DNA from: Betaproteobacteria bacterium
GTDB taxonomy: Bacteria > Pseudomonadota > Gammaproteobacteria > Burkholderiales > Rhodocyclaceae
Direction of reading: 5' to 3'
Assembly: GCA_009779265.1 (NCBI GenBank)
Contig: WREP01000026.1
Span: forward strand, 1-35,880
DNA length: 35,880 bases
Numbering within the stretch: position 1 is the stretch's first letter; every line of letters starts with the position of its first letter. This document shows, piece by piece, positions 16,048-24,221 of the stretch. Both the position numbers and the translations under genes were made by a program. The notes beneath the pieces were generated by a model that saw nothing but the letters and a program-made list of their open reading frames with translations, did no database searches and was not told the origin of the DNA.

Positions 16048-18378
16048 ATGCGTTCCGCCATTCTTGCCTTTGCCGCCGGTGTGCTGTTGTTGCAGACGCG
16101 CGCTGAATTGCCGATGCCGTGGCCGTGGCTGGCCGGTGGTCTGCTGCTGGCCAGCTTGCCGCTTGTCTGGCGTGGCCGGTCAGCGGCGCGGATTCTGGCG
16201 CTCGGCGGCTGCTTGCTGCTTGGTTTTGCCTGGGCCGCCTGGCGGGCCGAATGGTGTTTGGCGGATGAACTTGGCCGCGACTGGGAGGGGCGCGATGTCG
16301 AGGTGATCGGCACGGTCGCCGGGCTGCCGCAGGATTTCGCGCGCGGCACGCGCTTTGTCTTTGCCGTCGAGCAGCGCCTGACGCCCGGCGCCATCGTGCC
16401 GGAAAATATACAACTGGCCTGGTATCGGGATGAAAGGCGTCGCGCCGCCACGCCGCCCGCCGCACTGCCCGCCGTAGCGCCGGGCGAGCGTTGGCGTTTC
16501 ACGGTGCGCCTCAAGCGCCCGCATGGCGGCGCCAATCCCGGCGGGTTCGACTATGAAGCCTGGCTGCTCGAACGGGGCGTGCGCGCCACCGGCTATATCC
16601 GGCCGGGGCCGGCGACGCGCCTGGAAGAATTCGTCTGGCGGCCCGGCCATGTCGTCGAGCGCCTGCGCGCCGCCGTGCGCGCCAATTTCCGGGCCGCCCT
16701 GCCGCAGGCCGAATGGCCGTGGACCGGCATTCTCACGGCCTTGGCCGTCGGCGACCAGCAGGCGGTGCAGAGTGAGTTGTGGTCGGTTTTCAATCGCAGC
16801 GGTACGACGCACCTGATGAGCATTTCCGGCCTGCATGTGACGATGGTCGCCGGCCTGATCGGCTGGCTGGCGAGCTTCGTCTGGCGGCGCGTGCCGGCGC
16901 TGGCGCTGCGCCTGCCGGCGCAACATGCCGGGCTGCTGGCGGCGGCGCTGGGCGGTTTCGTCTATACGCTGCTGGCCGGCTTCGCCGTGCCGGCCCAGCG
17001 CACGCTGTACATGCTGCTGGTCGTCGCGGCGGCGATGTTTTCCCGGCGGCAGTTGGCGCCTAGCCGGATTCTGGCGCTGGCCTTGCTGGTGGTGCTGTTG
17101 ATCGACCCGTGGGCGGTTCTCGCCGCCGGTTTCTGGCTTTCCTTCGGCGCCGTCGGCGCTTTGCTCTATATCGGCACGGCGGGCGTTGGCGACAATCGCG
17201 GCTGGCTGACCCGCGTTCGCGGCTGGGGCATGGTGCAGTGGGCGGCGATGCTTGCCTCGCTGCCGATACTGTTGCTGGTGTTCCAACAGTTTCCGCTGGT
17301 TTCGCCGCTGGCCAACGCGCTGGCGGTGCCGCTCATCAGTTTCGTCATCACGCCGCTGGCCTTGCTCGCCGCGCTGCTGCCGTGGCCGCCGCTTTTGATG
17401 CTGGCGCACACGCTGCTCGACGGCTTGATGCGCTTTCTCATCTGGTGCGCCGCCTGGCCCTTGTGGCAGACGCCGGCGCCGCCGTTGTGGGCGGTTGTCG
17501 CGGGCGGCGTTGGCGTCGCCGTCTGCCTCTTGCCGCGCGGCGCGCCGGGCCGCCTGCTCGGCCTCTGTCTGCTGCTGCCGGCGCTGTTCTGGCCGGCCGA
17601 GGAAATCCCCGAGGGCGAGGCGCGTATCGACGTGCTCGATGTCGGGCAGGGGCAGGCGCTGGCGGTACGTACCCGCAAGCATCTGCTGATCTACGATCCG
17701 GGGCCGCAGTACGGGCCGGACAGCGACGCCGGCCAGCGCGTCGTCGTGCCTTACCTGCGCTGGCTCGGCGCTGGTGGCGTCGACCGTCTGGTGGTGTCGC
17801 ACCGCGACAGCGACCATGCCGGCGGCCTGGATTCGCTGCGCGCGGCGCTGCCGGTGGACGATCTGCTTTCGTCGATGGCGGAACTGGATGGTGAATTGTG
17901 CGCCGCCGGCCAGACTTGGACCTGGGATGGCGTCGTTTTCGCCGTGCTGCATCCGCCGGCCGCCGCTTATGCCAAGCGTATCGCTGCTAACCATTTGTCC
18001 TGCACGCTGACGGTGACGGCGGGGACGCGGCGGGTGCTGCTGACCGCCGATATCGAACGCAAGGACGAGAAGGCGCTGCTTGCCGGCGACGCCGCCGCGC
18101 TGGCCGCCGAGGTGATCCTGGTGCCGCATCACGGGGCCAAGACCTCGTCCACGGCGGCTTTCGTCGCCGCCGTCGGGGCGCGTCACGCCCTGGTTTCGGC
18201 GGGTTATCGCAACCGTTTCGGGCATCCGCGCGCGGAAGTGGTCGCTCGCTATGTCGAGCACGGGGCGCAAATCTGGCGCACCGACCGTGACGGCGCCCTG
18301 CGCGTCACCCTGCGCCCGGAGGGCGTTTCTGTCGCCGCCTGGCGTGAAGCGCAGCGGCGTTACTGGCATGGACGGTGA
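16048..18378 (+). CDS. comEC: ComEC/Rec2 DNA internalisation channel
   Basis: A 776-residue membrane protein for uptake of single-stranded DNA during natural transformation. It has an N-terminal membrane and soluble region of the DUF4131 type, then a competence domain with many helices including the sequence STTHLMSISGLHVTMVAGL-like segment (here SGTTHLMSISGLH), and a C-terminal metallo-beta-lactamase-like domain with HRDSDHAGG (His585, Asp587, Asp589, His590) and VPHHGAKTS. All metal-site motifs look intact, so the nuclease-like domain may be active. ATG 16048 has AAGGA 7 bases upstream and is preferred over the in-frame ATG at 15988, which would add 20 residues without a ribosome site. Other competence genes are not in the window. 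Confidence 0.9.
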   Translation: MRSAILAFAAGVLLLQTRAELPMPWPWLAGGLLLASLPLVWRGRSAARILALGGCLLLGFAWAAWRAEWCLADELGRDWEGRDVEVIGTVAGLPQDFARGTRFVFAVEQRLTPGAIVPENIQLAWYRDERRRAATPPAALPAVAPGERWRFTVRLKRPHGGANPGGFDYEAWLLERGVRATGYIRPGPATRLEEFVWRPGHVVERLRAAVRANFRAALPQAEWPWTGILTALAVGDQQAVQSELWSVFNRSGTTHLMSISGLHVTMVAGLIGWLASFVWRRVPALALRLPAQHAGLLAAALGGFVYTLLAGFAVPAQRTLYMLLVVAAAMFSRRQLAPSRILALALLVVLLIDPWAVLAAGFWLSFGAVGALLYIGTAGVGDNRGWLTRVRGWGMVQWAAMLASLPILLLVFQQFPLVSPLANALAVPLISFVITPLALLAALLPWPPLLMLAHTLLDGLMRFLIWCAAWPLWQTPAPPLWAVVAGGVGVAVCLLPRGAPGRLLGLCLLLPALFWPAEEIPEGEARIDVLDVGQGQALAVRTRKHLLIYDPGPQYGPDSDAGQRVVVPYLRWLGAGGVDRLVVSHRDSDHAGGLDSLRAALPVDDLLSSMAELDGELCAAGQTWTWDGVVFAVLHPPAAAYAKRIAANHLSCTLTVTAGTRRVLLTADIERKDEKALLAGDAAALAAEVILVPHHGAKTSSTAAFVAAVGARHALVSAGYRNRFGHPRAEVVARYVEHGAQIWRTDRDGALRVTLRPEGVSVAAWREAQRRYWHGR

Positions 18379-18478
18379 TACATTGCCTCCTGGAGGAAGG
18401 GCAAGCCGGCGTCGGCCAGGCGCCGATGTGCCTTGACCCGGAGCCAATCGACATCGTCCGCAATTTTCTGTTCGCCCC

Positions 18479-19240
18479 ATGAAACACATCACCGTTGCCG
18501 GCTGCCGGCTCGAATATCGCGATATCCCCGCCGCCGTCGCTGGCCGGCCCGACCTGCTGCTGCTGCACGAGGGCCTCGGCTGCGTCGCCATGTGGCGGCA
18601 TTTTCCCGAACGGCTGGCGGCCGCCACCGGCTGCCGCGTCATCGTCTGGTCGCGGGCTGGCTATGGCGGCTCGCAGCCCTGGCCGCAGCCGCGCCAGCCG
18701 GATTACATGCACCGCGAGGCGCAACAGGCGCTGCCCGAACTACTGGCCGCGCTCGGCATCGAGCGACCGGTGCTGGTCGGCCACAGCGATGGCGGCAGCA
18801 TCGCGCTGATTTTTGCCGGCACTTTTCCGGCGGCGGTGCGCGGCATCGCCGTGCTGGCGCCGCACGAATTTGTCGAGGAAGTGACCCTGGCCGGCATCCG
18901 TGCGGCGCGGACGGCCTGGCAGACGACCGACCTGCCCAAAAAGCTGGAACGCTACCACCACGCGCGAACCGATCAGGTGTTCCGCGACTGGAACGATACC
19001 TGGCTGTCGCCGCCCTTCCGCGACTGGAACATCGAGGAATACCTGCCGCGCATCGCCTGTCCGGTGCTGGCCATTCAGGGCGAGGACGACGAATACGCGA
19101 CGATGCGCCAGATCGAGGTTATCGCCGAGCAGCTTCCCGGGGCCCGGCTGCTCAAACTGGCATCCTGCGGCCACTCGCCGCATCGCGACCAGGAAGCGGC
19201 GGTGCTGGCGGCGCTGGCTGATTTCGTCGCCGGCCTGTAG
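18479..19240 (+). CDS. Alpha/beta hydrolase
   Basis: A 253-residue alpha/beta-fold hydrolase. The nucleophile elbow GHSDGGS has Ser103, the acid is probably Asp203 or Asp204 in GEDDEYA, and the base His232 in CGHSPH; the oxyanion region HEGLG is at 30-34. Residues 130-190 form the lid. No signal peptide is present, so it is cytoplasmic. The family includes esterases and meta-cleavage product hydrolases, and the substrate cannot be told. It follows comEC by 100 bases on the same strand and precedes a sensor kinase gene; no functional link is apparent. Confidence 0.82.
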   Translation: MKHITVAGCRLEYRDIPAAVAGRPDLLLLHEGLGCVAMWRHFPERLAAATGCRVIVWSRAGYGGSQPWPQPRQPDYMHREAQQALPELLAALGIERPVLVGHSDGGSIALIFAGTFPAAVRGIAVLAPHEFVEEVTLAGIRAARTAWQTTDLPKKLERYHHARTDQVFRDWNDTWLSPPFRDWNIEEYLPRIACPVLAIQGEDDEYATMRQIEVIAEQLPGARLLKLASCGHSPHRDQEAAVLAALADFVAGL

Positions 19241-19362
19241 ACGCCGCCGCGCATTTCATGAGCTTGGAATCCGTCATGGTCGGCAACGGCTTGCAACGGA
19301 ATTTCGGCTATAGTCATAGTTATGACGAAGCATTGCCGAATTGAGACGGGAGAAATGTCCGG

Positions 19363-22326
19363 ATGAGGGTTTTCCACACTCAGTGGAAATTGCTGTTTGT
19401 CTTCATGATCGTGCTGGCCGCGGTGATGGCGTACAACATCGACGATTCGCGCCGCGTCAAGATGGCCGAAGAAGAGGGGCACCTGAGCAATCTCGCCGCC
19501 ATTTCCGCCGACATCATCGAACGCCGCATGCTTGGCGCGGATCAGTTGCTGCAAGTGGTCATCGAGAGCGTGCCGACCTGGGCGGCGGCCAATGCCGCGG
19601 CCAACGCGGCGGCGACCAAGGAAAAAGACAAAAATCGCTGGGCCCTGGCCAAGGAGCGTCTGGCACAACTGGTCGTGCTTGGTCAGGGGGCCGAGGTTTT
19701 GCTGCTGCTGTCGCCGACCGGCGAAATCCTGGCCGACAGCCGCGACGATCTGGCCGGCCTGAGCGCGGCCCACCGCGCCTATTTTCAGGATGCCAGGGCG
19801 GCGGCAGACAGCGAGAAGCGGATCATTTCGCTGCCATTCGAGACGGTTTTCAACAATTTCACCTTTGCCATCTCGCGCCAGTTTCGCGACCGCGAGGGGC
19901 GCGTCGTCGGCGTTGTCGCGGCGGCCATGGACATGGCCTTCATCGGCCAGTTGCTGCAACGCATGCGCTATGCCGACGATGTGGAAAGCGCGCTGATTCA
20001 CGGCAAAGGCATGCAGATCATGGCGATCCCGGGCAATGCCGAGGAAACTGGGCGGGATCTTGCCGTGCCCGGTTCCTTCTTCACCCGCCATCGCGACTCG
20101 GGCGCCATCGACAACTTTCTGGTCGACGCGGGCGCCTACAGCGGCCAGGGGCGGATGATGGCCTTGCATACCATGCAACTGGACGGTCTGAACATAGACA
20201 ATCCGCTGGTGTTGAGCATCAGCCGCGATGTCCGGGAGGCGCTGGCCGAGTGGCGTCAGCGCACGCTGGTCTGGGGAATGATCTTTCTCGCCGTGACCCT
20301 GCTCGCCTGCGGCGGGCTGTGGTCGTATCAGCGCAAGCACCGCCAGGACTGGGAAACCATCCTGCGCAAGCAAACCCTGGTCGATACCGCGACCGACGGC
20401 ATGCTCCTGCTCGACAGCAGCGGCATGCTGGTTGATGCCAATCCGGCTTTCTTCAAGATGGTTGGCCTGACGTCGGCGGATATCGGCCGCGTCCGGATCG
20501 ACGCCGTCGATATCGGCCATGACTATGACGCCATTCTGGAGCGCATCCGCCACCTGCGGGAAACGGGCGCCGCGCTGCGCTTTGAAACCCGCTACCGTCA
20601 CAGCGGCGGCAACATCATCGACGTTGAGATCTCCTGCTGTTCCCTGGAGGAACAGGGGCATGCGCTGGTCGTCGCCTCGTCGCGCGATGTCACCGAGCGC
20701 AAGGCGACGGAAAAGGAGCTGGCCCGGCTGCACCAGGCGGTCGAGCAAACGCCCGAGGGCATCTGCATCACCAATACCGACGGCAAGATCGAATACGTCA
20801 ATCGCGCCTTCATGGTCAGCAGCGGCTATAGCTGGGACGAACTGGTCGGCCGCAATCCGGGTCTACTCAGCGCCCACCAGACGCCGCGCGAAGTTTACGA
20901 AAATCTGTGGGCGACGCTGCACGCCGGCCAGATCTGGGCCGGCGAATTGCTCAACCGCAGGAAGAGCGGCGAATGCTTTACCGAATCCGTGATTATCTCC
21001 CCGGTACGCGAGGACGACGGACGCATCACCGGCTATCTGGCGATCAAGCAGGACATCACCGAAAAGAAGCAGATGCAGCACGAACTCGAGGCTTACCGCG
21101 AGCACCTCGAAGAAATGGTCGCCAACAAGACGGCCGAGTTGCAAAAGGCCAATGCCTCGCTGACCGTCGCCAACGAGGCCGCCAACCAGGCGGTGCGCGC
21201 CAAGGCGGCCTTCCTGTCGAACATGAGCCACGAAATCCGGACGCCGATGAATGGCATCATCGGCATGCTGCACCTGCTCCGCCGCAGCCACATGGATGCG
21301 CAGCAACGGGGCCATCTGGCCAAGATCGAGCAATCGGCCCGGCACCTGCTGGCGCTGGTCAACGACATCCTCGACCTGTCCAAGATCGACGCCGACAAGA
21401 TGCTGCTCGAATCCCTGCCGGTCAACGTGCCGCTGATTGTCGCCAACGTTTGCTCCATCATCGGCGAAACGGTGCGCAAAAAAGGGCTGACCGTCGTTAC
21501 CGACCTCGATCCGCTGCCCTCCGGCCTGCTCGGCGACACCACGCGGCTGACCCAGGTGCTGCTCAACTACACCTCCAATGCCGTCAAGTTCACCGAGCGC
21601 GGGCAGATCACCATCCGCGTCCGCGCTGGCGATAGCGATGATCAGAGCGCCGTCATCCGTTTCGAGGTCGAGGACACCGGCATCGGGGTCGAACAGCAGG
21701 ATCTGGAGCGCCTGTTCCAGGCCTTCGAGCAGGCCGACAATTCAACCACCCGGGTCTATCAGGGGAGTGGTCTGGGTCTGGCCATCAACCGGCAGTTGGC
21801 CGTACTCATGGGGGGCGACGCCGGGGCCATCAGCACGCTGGGGCAGGGCAGTTGCTTCTGGTTCGCGGCGCGTCTGGCGCGCGGCGAGCATGATGCGGCG
21901 ACGACGGCCAGCGCCGTCCAGAGCGACGCCGAAAGCCGGGTGCTCGCCCTGCATGCCGGCAAGCGCGTGCTGCTGGTCGAGGACGAGCCGATCAATCAGG
22001 AAATTTCCCAGATGCTGCTGTCCGACGCCGGCTTAGAGGTCGATCTTGCCGGTAACGGCGAAGAAGCCGTGGCGCTGGCCGCCAGCAATGACTACGCGCT
22101 GATCCTGATGGACATGCAGATGCCGATCATGGACGGCCTCGACGCGACCCGGCTCATCCGTCAACAGGCCGAGGGCAAGAAGGTGCCGATCGTGGCCATG
22201 ACCGCCAACGCCTTCGCCGAAGACCGCGAACGCTGCCTGATTGCCGGCATGGACGATTTCGTCGCCAAGCCGGTCGATCCCGAAGTGCTGTTCAGCAAGA
22301 TTCTCGAACAGTTGGGCGACGGTTAA
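19363..22326 (+). CDS. Hybrid sensor histidine kinase with periplasmic sensor, two PAS domains and receiver
   Basis: A 987-residue membrane-bound kinase. Layout: transmembrane segment near residues 9-25; periplasmic double-Cache-like sensor to about 300 (containing LLLLSPTGEILADS and AHRAYFQDARA, typical of PDC sensors); second transmembrane segment near 302-322; PAS domain about 335-445; second PAS about 453-575; coiled-coil linker; HisKA with phosphoacceptor His623 in MSHEIRTPMNG; ATPase with Asn739 in NYTSNAVKF and the GSGLGL lid; receiver domain with Asp917 in LMDMQMP and Lys969. It should sense a small ligand and pass phosphate internally. No output regulator or Hpt gene is next to it, so its partner is elsewhere. 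Its stop overlaps the end of the convergent mtfA-like gene by four bases. Confidence 0.88.
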   Translation: MRVFHTQWKLLFVFMIVLAAVMAYNIDDSRRVKMAEEEGHLSNLAAISADIIERRMLGADQLLQVVIESVPTWAAANAAANAAATKEKDKNRWALAKERLAQLVVLGQGAEVLLLLSPTGEILADSRDDLAGLSAAHRAYFQDARAAADSEKRIISLPFETVFNNFTFAISRQFRDREGRVVGVVAAAMDMAFIGQLLQRMRYADDVESALIHGKGMQIMAIPGNAEETGRDLAVPGSFFTRHRDSGAIDNFLVDAGAYSGQGRMMALHTMQLDGLNIDNPLVLSISRDVREALAEWRQRTLVWGMIFLAVTLLACGGLWSYQRKHRQDWETILRKQTLVDTATDGMLLLDSSGMLVDANPAFFKMVGLTSADIGRVRIDAVDIGHDYDAILERIRHLRETGAALRFETRYRHSGGNIIDVEISCCSLEEQGHALVVASSRDVTERKATEKELARLHQAVEQTPEGICITNTDGKIEYVNRAFMVSSGYSWDELVGRNPGLLSAHQTPREVYENLWATLHAGQIWAGELLNRRKSGECFTESVIISPVREDDGRITGYLAIKQDITEKKQMQHELEAYREHLEEMVANKTAELQKANASLTVANEAANQAVRAKAAFLSNMSHEIRTPMNGIIGMLHLLRRSHMDAQQRGHLAKIEQSARHLLALVNDILDLSKIDADKMLLESLPVNVPLIVANVCSIIGETVRKKGLTVVTDLDPLPSGLLGDTTRLTQVLLNYTSNAVKFTERGQITIRVRAGDSDDQSAVIRFEVEDTGIGVEQQDLERLFQAFEQADNSTTRVYQGSGLGLAINRQLAVLMGGDAGAISTLGQGSCFWFAARLARGEHDAATTASAVQSDAESRVLALHAGKRVLLVEDEPINQEISQMLLSDAGLEVDLAGNGEEAVALAASNDYALILMDMQMPIMDGLDATRLIRQQAEGKKVPIVAMTANAFAEDRERCLIAGMDDFVAKPVDPEVLFSKILEQLGDG

Positions 22327-23108
22327 CGGCGGCCCGGGTTCTGCCGGTAATAGCGGCAAAACAGCGCGTACAGGGCCGGGTACTCGGCGGCGAAGAGGTC
22401 CGGCAGATCGAAGAAACACTCGCTCAGCACGGCGAAAAATTCGGCGGGGCTGTCGCTGGCGTAGGGGTCGATGCGTGTTTCCTCGCCGCTGTCGACGCGC
22501 GCGCAGAAGTCGTCGTAGGCGGCGAGCAGGGCCGCTTCCCAGTCGGCGCTGGCGATGCCCGAGTGCAGCGCCGGGATGCCGTCGGATTCGCCGTTGAGCA
22601 TGTCGAGTTTGTGGGCGAATTCGTGGATGACCACGTTGTAGCCGTCGCCGGCCAGCCGCACGTCGTGCCAGGAGACGAGCAGCGGGCCGCCCGGCCAGGC
22701 TTCGCCAGAGAGCACGTCGTCGAATTCGTGGACGAGGCCGTTGGCATCCTCGATTTCGCGCGGCGCCACGAATTCATCGGGATAGACGACGATGCCGACC
22801 CAGCCGCGATAGGCGGCAAGGCCCAGGTTGAGGATGGGCAGGCAGCCCTGGGCGGCGATGGCGACACAGATTTCATCGCTCAGTTCAAGGCCGCCAGCGG
22901 CGGTGAATTCCTTTTCGCCGAGAAATTCCTCGGCCAGTTGCTTGAGGCGCGCGAGTTCAGCGGCATCGCGGGCGGCGAGAAAGGGCAGGCCGGCCACGGT
23001 GCATTGCCACAGCTCGTCGGGAATGGGCCGCGAGCGCTTGCCGCGCAGCCAGGCGAAAAATCCCATCACGGCCGCCGGAAAAGCGAGGCCGGCGGCGCGG
23101 TCGGACAT
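22323..23108 (-). CDS. mtfA: MtfA-type zinc peptidase (M90 family)
   Basis: A 261-residue protein of the MtfA family. The zinc site HEFAH (His162, Glu163, His166) is present, with DPAE-like SDSPAEFFAVLSE downstream supplying the third zinc ligand, as in MtfA. In E. coli MtfA binds the glucose repressor Mlc and is an aminopeptidase; outside enterobacteria the regulatory link is not established. Start is uncertain: ATG 23108 gives a 14-residue extension over ATG 23066 (MGFFAWLRGK), and neither has a strong ribosome site. The gene ends head-on with the sensor kinase, with overlapping stop codons and no terminator between. Confidence 0.85.
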   Translation of the reverse strand: MSDRAAGLAFPAAVMGFFAWLRGKRSRPIPDELWQCTVAGLPFLAARDAAELARLKQLAEEFLGEKEFTAAGGLELSDEICVAIAAQGCLPILNLGLAAYRGWVGIVVYPDEFVAPREIEDANGLVHEFDDVLSGEAWPGGPLLVSWHDVRLAGDGYNVVIHEFAHKLDMLNGESDGIPALHSGIASADWEAALLAAYDDFCARVDSGEETRIDPYASDSPAEFFAVLSECFFDLPDLFAAEYPALYALFCRYYRQNPGRR

Positions 23109-23273
23109 TTCATTGATGGCGGCGGGGCGGGATGGATTGGGCGGCGCAGCATGGTCGGCGGATTATGCCTGATGTCGGCGTGAAGCCGGCATGCCTTGCG
23201 TGCCCGGGCATTGCAATCCAGAAGAAACAATGTTCTAGTTATCCTGATGAAGGCAGTTGCAAGAGGAAAATCC

Positions 23274-24158
23274 ATGAAGCGCACCCTGATCGCCGCAGGC
23301 ATTGCTTGTGCCATTTTGTCCGCGCCGGCCCTCGCAGGGAATACGTTGGGCAAGATCAAGGCCAGCGGTGTTATCGCGCTGGGACATCGGGAATCGTCGA
23401 TTCCCTTTGCTTACTACAACAACCAGCAGCAGGTGATCGGCTACTCGCATGAGCACGCACTCAAGATCGTCGAGGCCGTCAAGGCCGAATTGCGGATGCC
23501 CAACCTGCGGGTCAGGCTGGTGCCGGTGACGCCTACCACCCGCATGGGGCTGCTCCAGAACGGCACGGTGGATATCGAGTGCGGCTCGACTACCAATAAT
23601 GCCGAGCGGCGCAAGCAGGTCGCTTTTTCCAACTCCATTTTCATCAGCGGCATCCGGCTGATGACGCGGAAAGATTCCGGCATCAAGGATTTTCCCGACC
23701 TCGCCGACAAGAGCGTGGTTACCTCGGCCAATACCACGTCCGAAGTCCTGCTGCGCAAGATGAATGACGAGAAGCGGATGCAGATGAATATCGTCTCCTC
23801 GAAGGATCACGGCCATGCTTTCCAGATGCTGGAAACCGGCCGCGCCGTCGCCTTCGTCATGGATGACGCGCTGCTCTATGGCGAGATGTCCCAGGCCAGG
23901 CGCTCGAGCGACTGGCTCGTCACCGGCACGCCGCAATCCAGGGAAGCCTACGGCTGCATGCTGCGCAAGGACGATCCCGCCTTCAAGAAAGTGGTCGATG
24001 CCGCCATCGCCGAGTTGCAGACTTCCGGCGAAGCCGAGCGGATTTACAACAAGTGGTTCCTCAACACCATTCCGCCCAATGGGATCAGCCTGAGAATGCC
24101 GCTTTCCGACGACATGCGGGCGTTATTCGCGGCGCCGAACGACAAGGGCTTCGATTGA
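23274..24158 (+). CDS. Periplasmic amino-acid binding protein (glutamate/aspartate GltI-like) without adjacent permease
   Basis: A 294-residue solute-binding protein of ABC uptake systems, family 3. A signal peptide (MKRTLIAAGIACAIL, cleavage near ALA-GN) is followed by the domain start LGKIKASGVIALGHRESSIPFAYYN. The pattern GTVDIECGSTTNNAERRKQVAFS is typical of the glutamate/aspartate subgroup. The C-terminus (IYNKWFLNTIPPNG) is complete. ATG 23274 has AGAGGA upstream and gives a clean signal peptide; the open frame extends to 23196 without one. No permease or ATPase gene flanks it, so either it serves a system elsewhere or it is a ligand sensor component. Confidence 0.86.
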   Translation: MKRTLIAAGIACAILSAPALAGNTLGKIKASGVIALGHRESSIPFAYYNNQQQVIGYSHEHALKIVEAVKAELRMPNLRVRLVPVTPTTRMGLLQNGTVDIECGSTTNNAERRKQVAFSNSIFISGIRLMTRKDSGIKDFPDLADKSVVTSANTTSEVLLRKMNDEKRMQMNIVSSKDHGHAFQMLETGRAVAFVMDDALLYGEMSQARRSSDWLVTGTPQSREAYGCMLRKDDPAFKKVVDAAIAELQTSGEAERIYNKWFLNTIPPNGISLRMPLSDDMRALFAAPNDKGFD

Positions 24159-24221
24159 GCGGCGCGGCCTTGCCGGGGTGGCTTGCCGCCGCCGAGGCGC
24201 GCATATCAGGATAATCGGGTC

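Noticed and set aside
16180..18642. 820-codon open frame on the minus strand
   Set aside because: It lies antisense to comEC. It has no recognisable motif and its amino acid mix (very high Arg and Gln) is typical of a mirror frame of a GC-rich gene.
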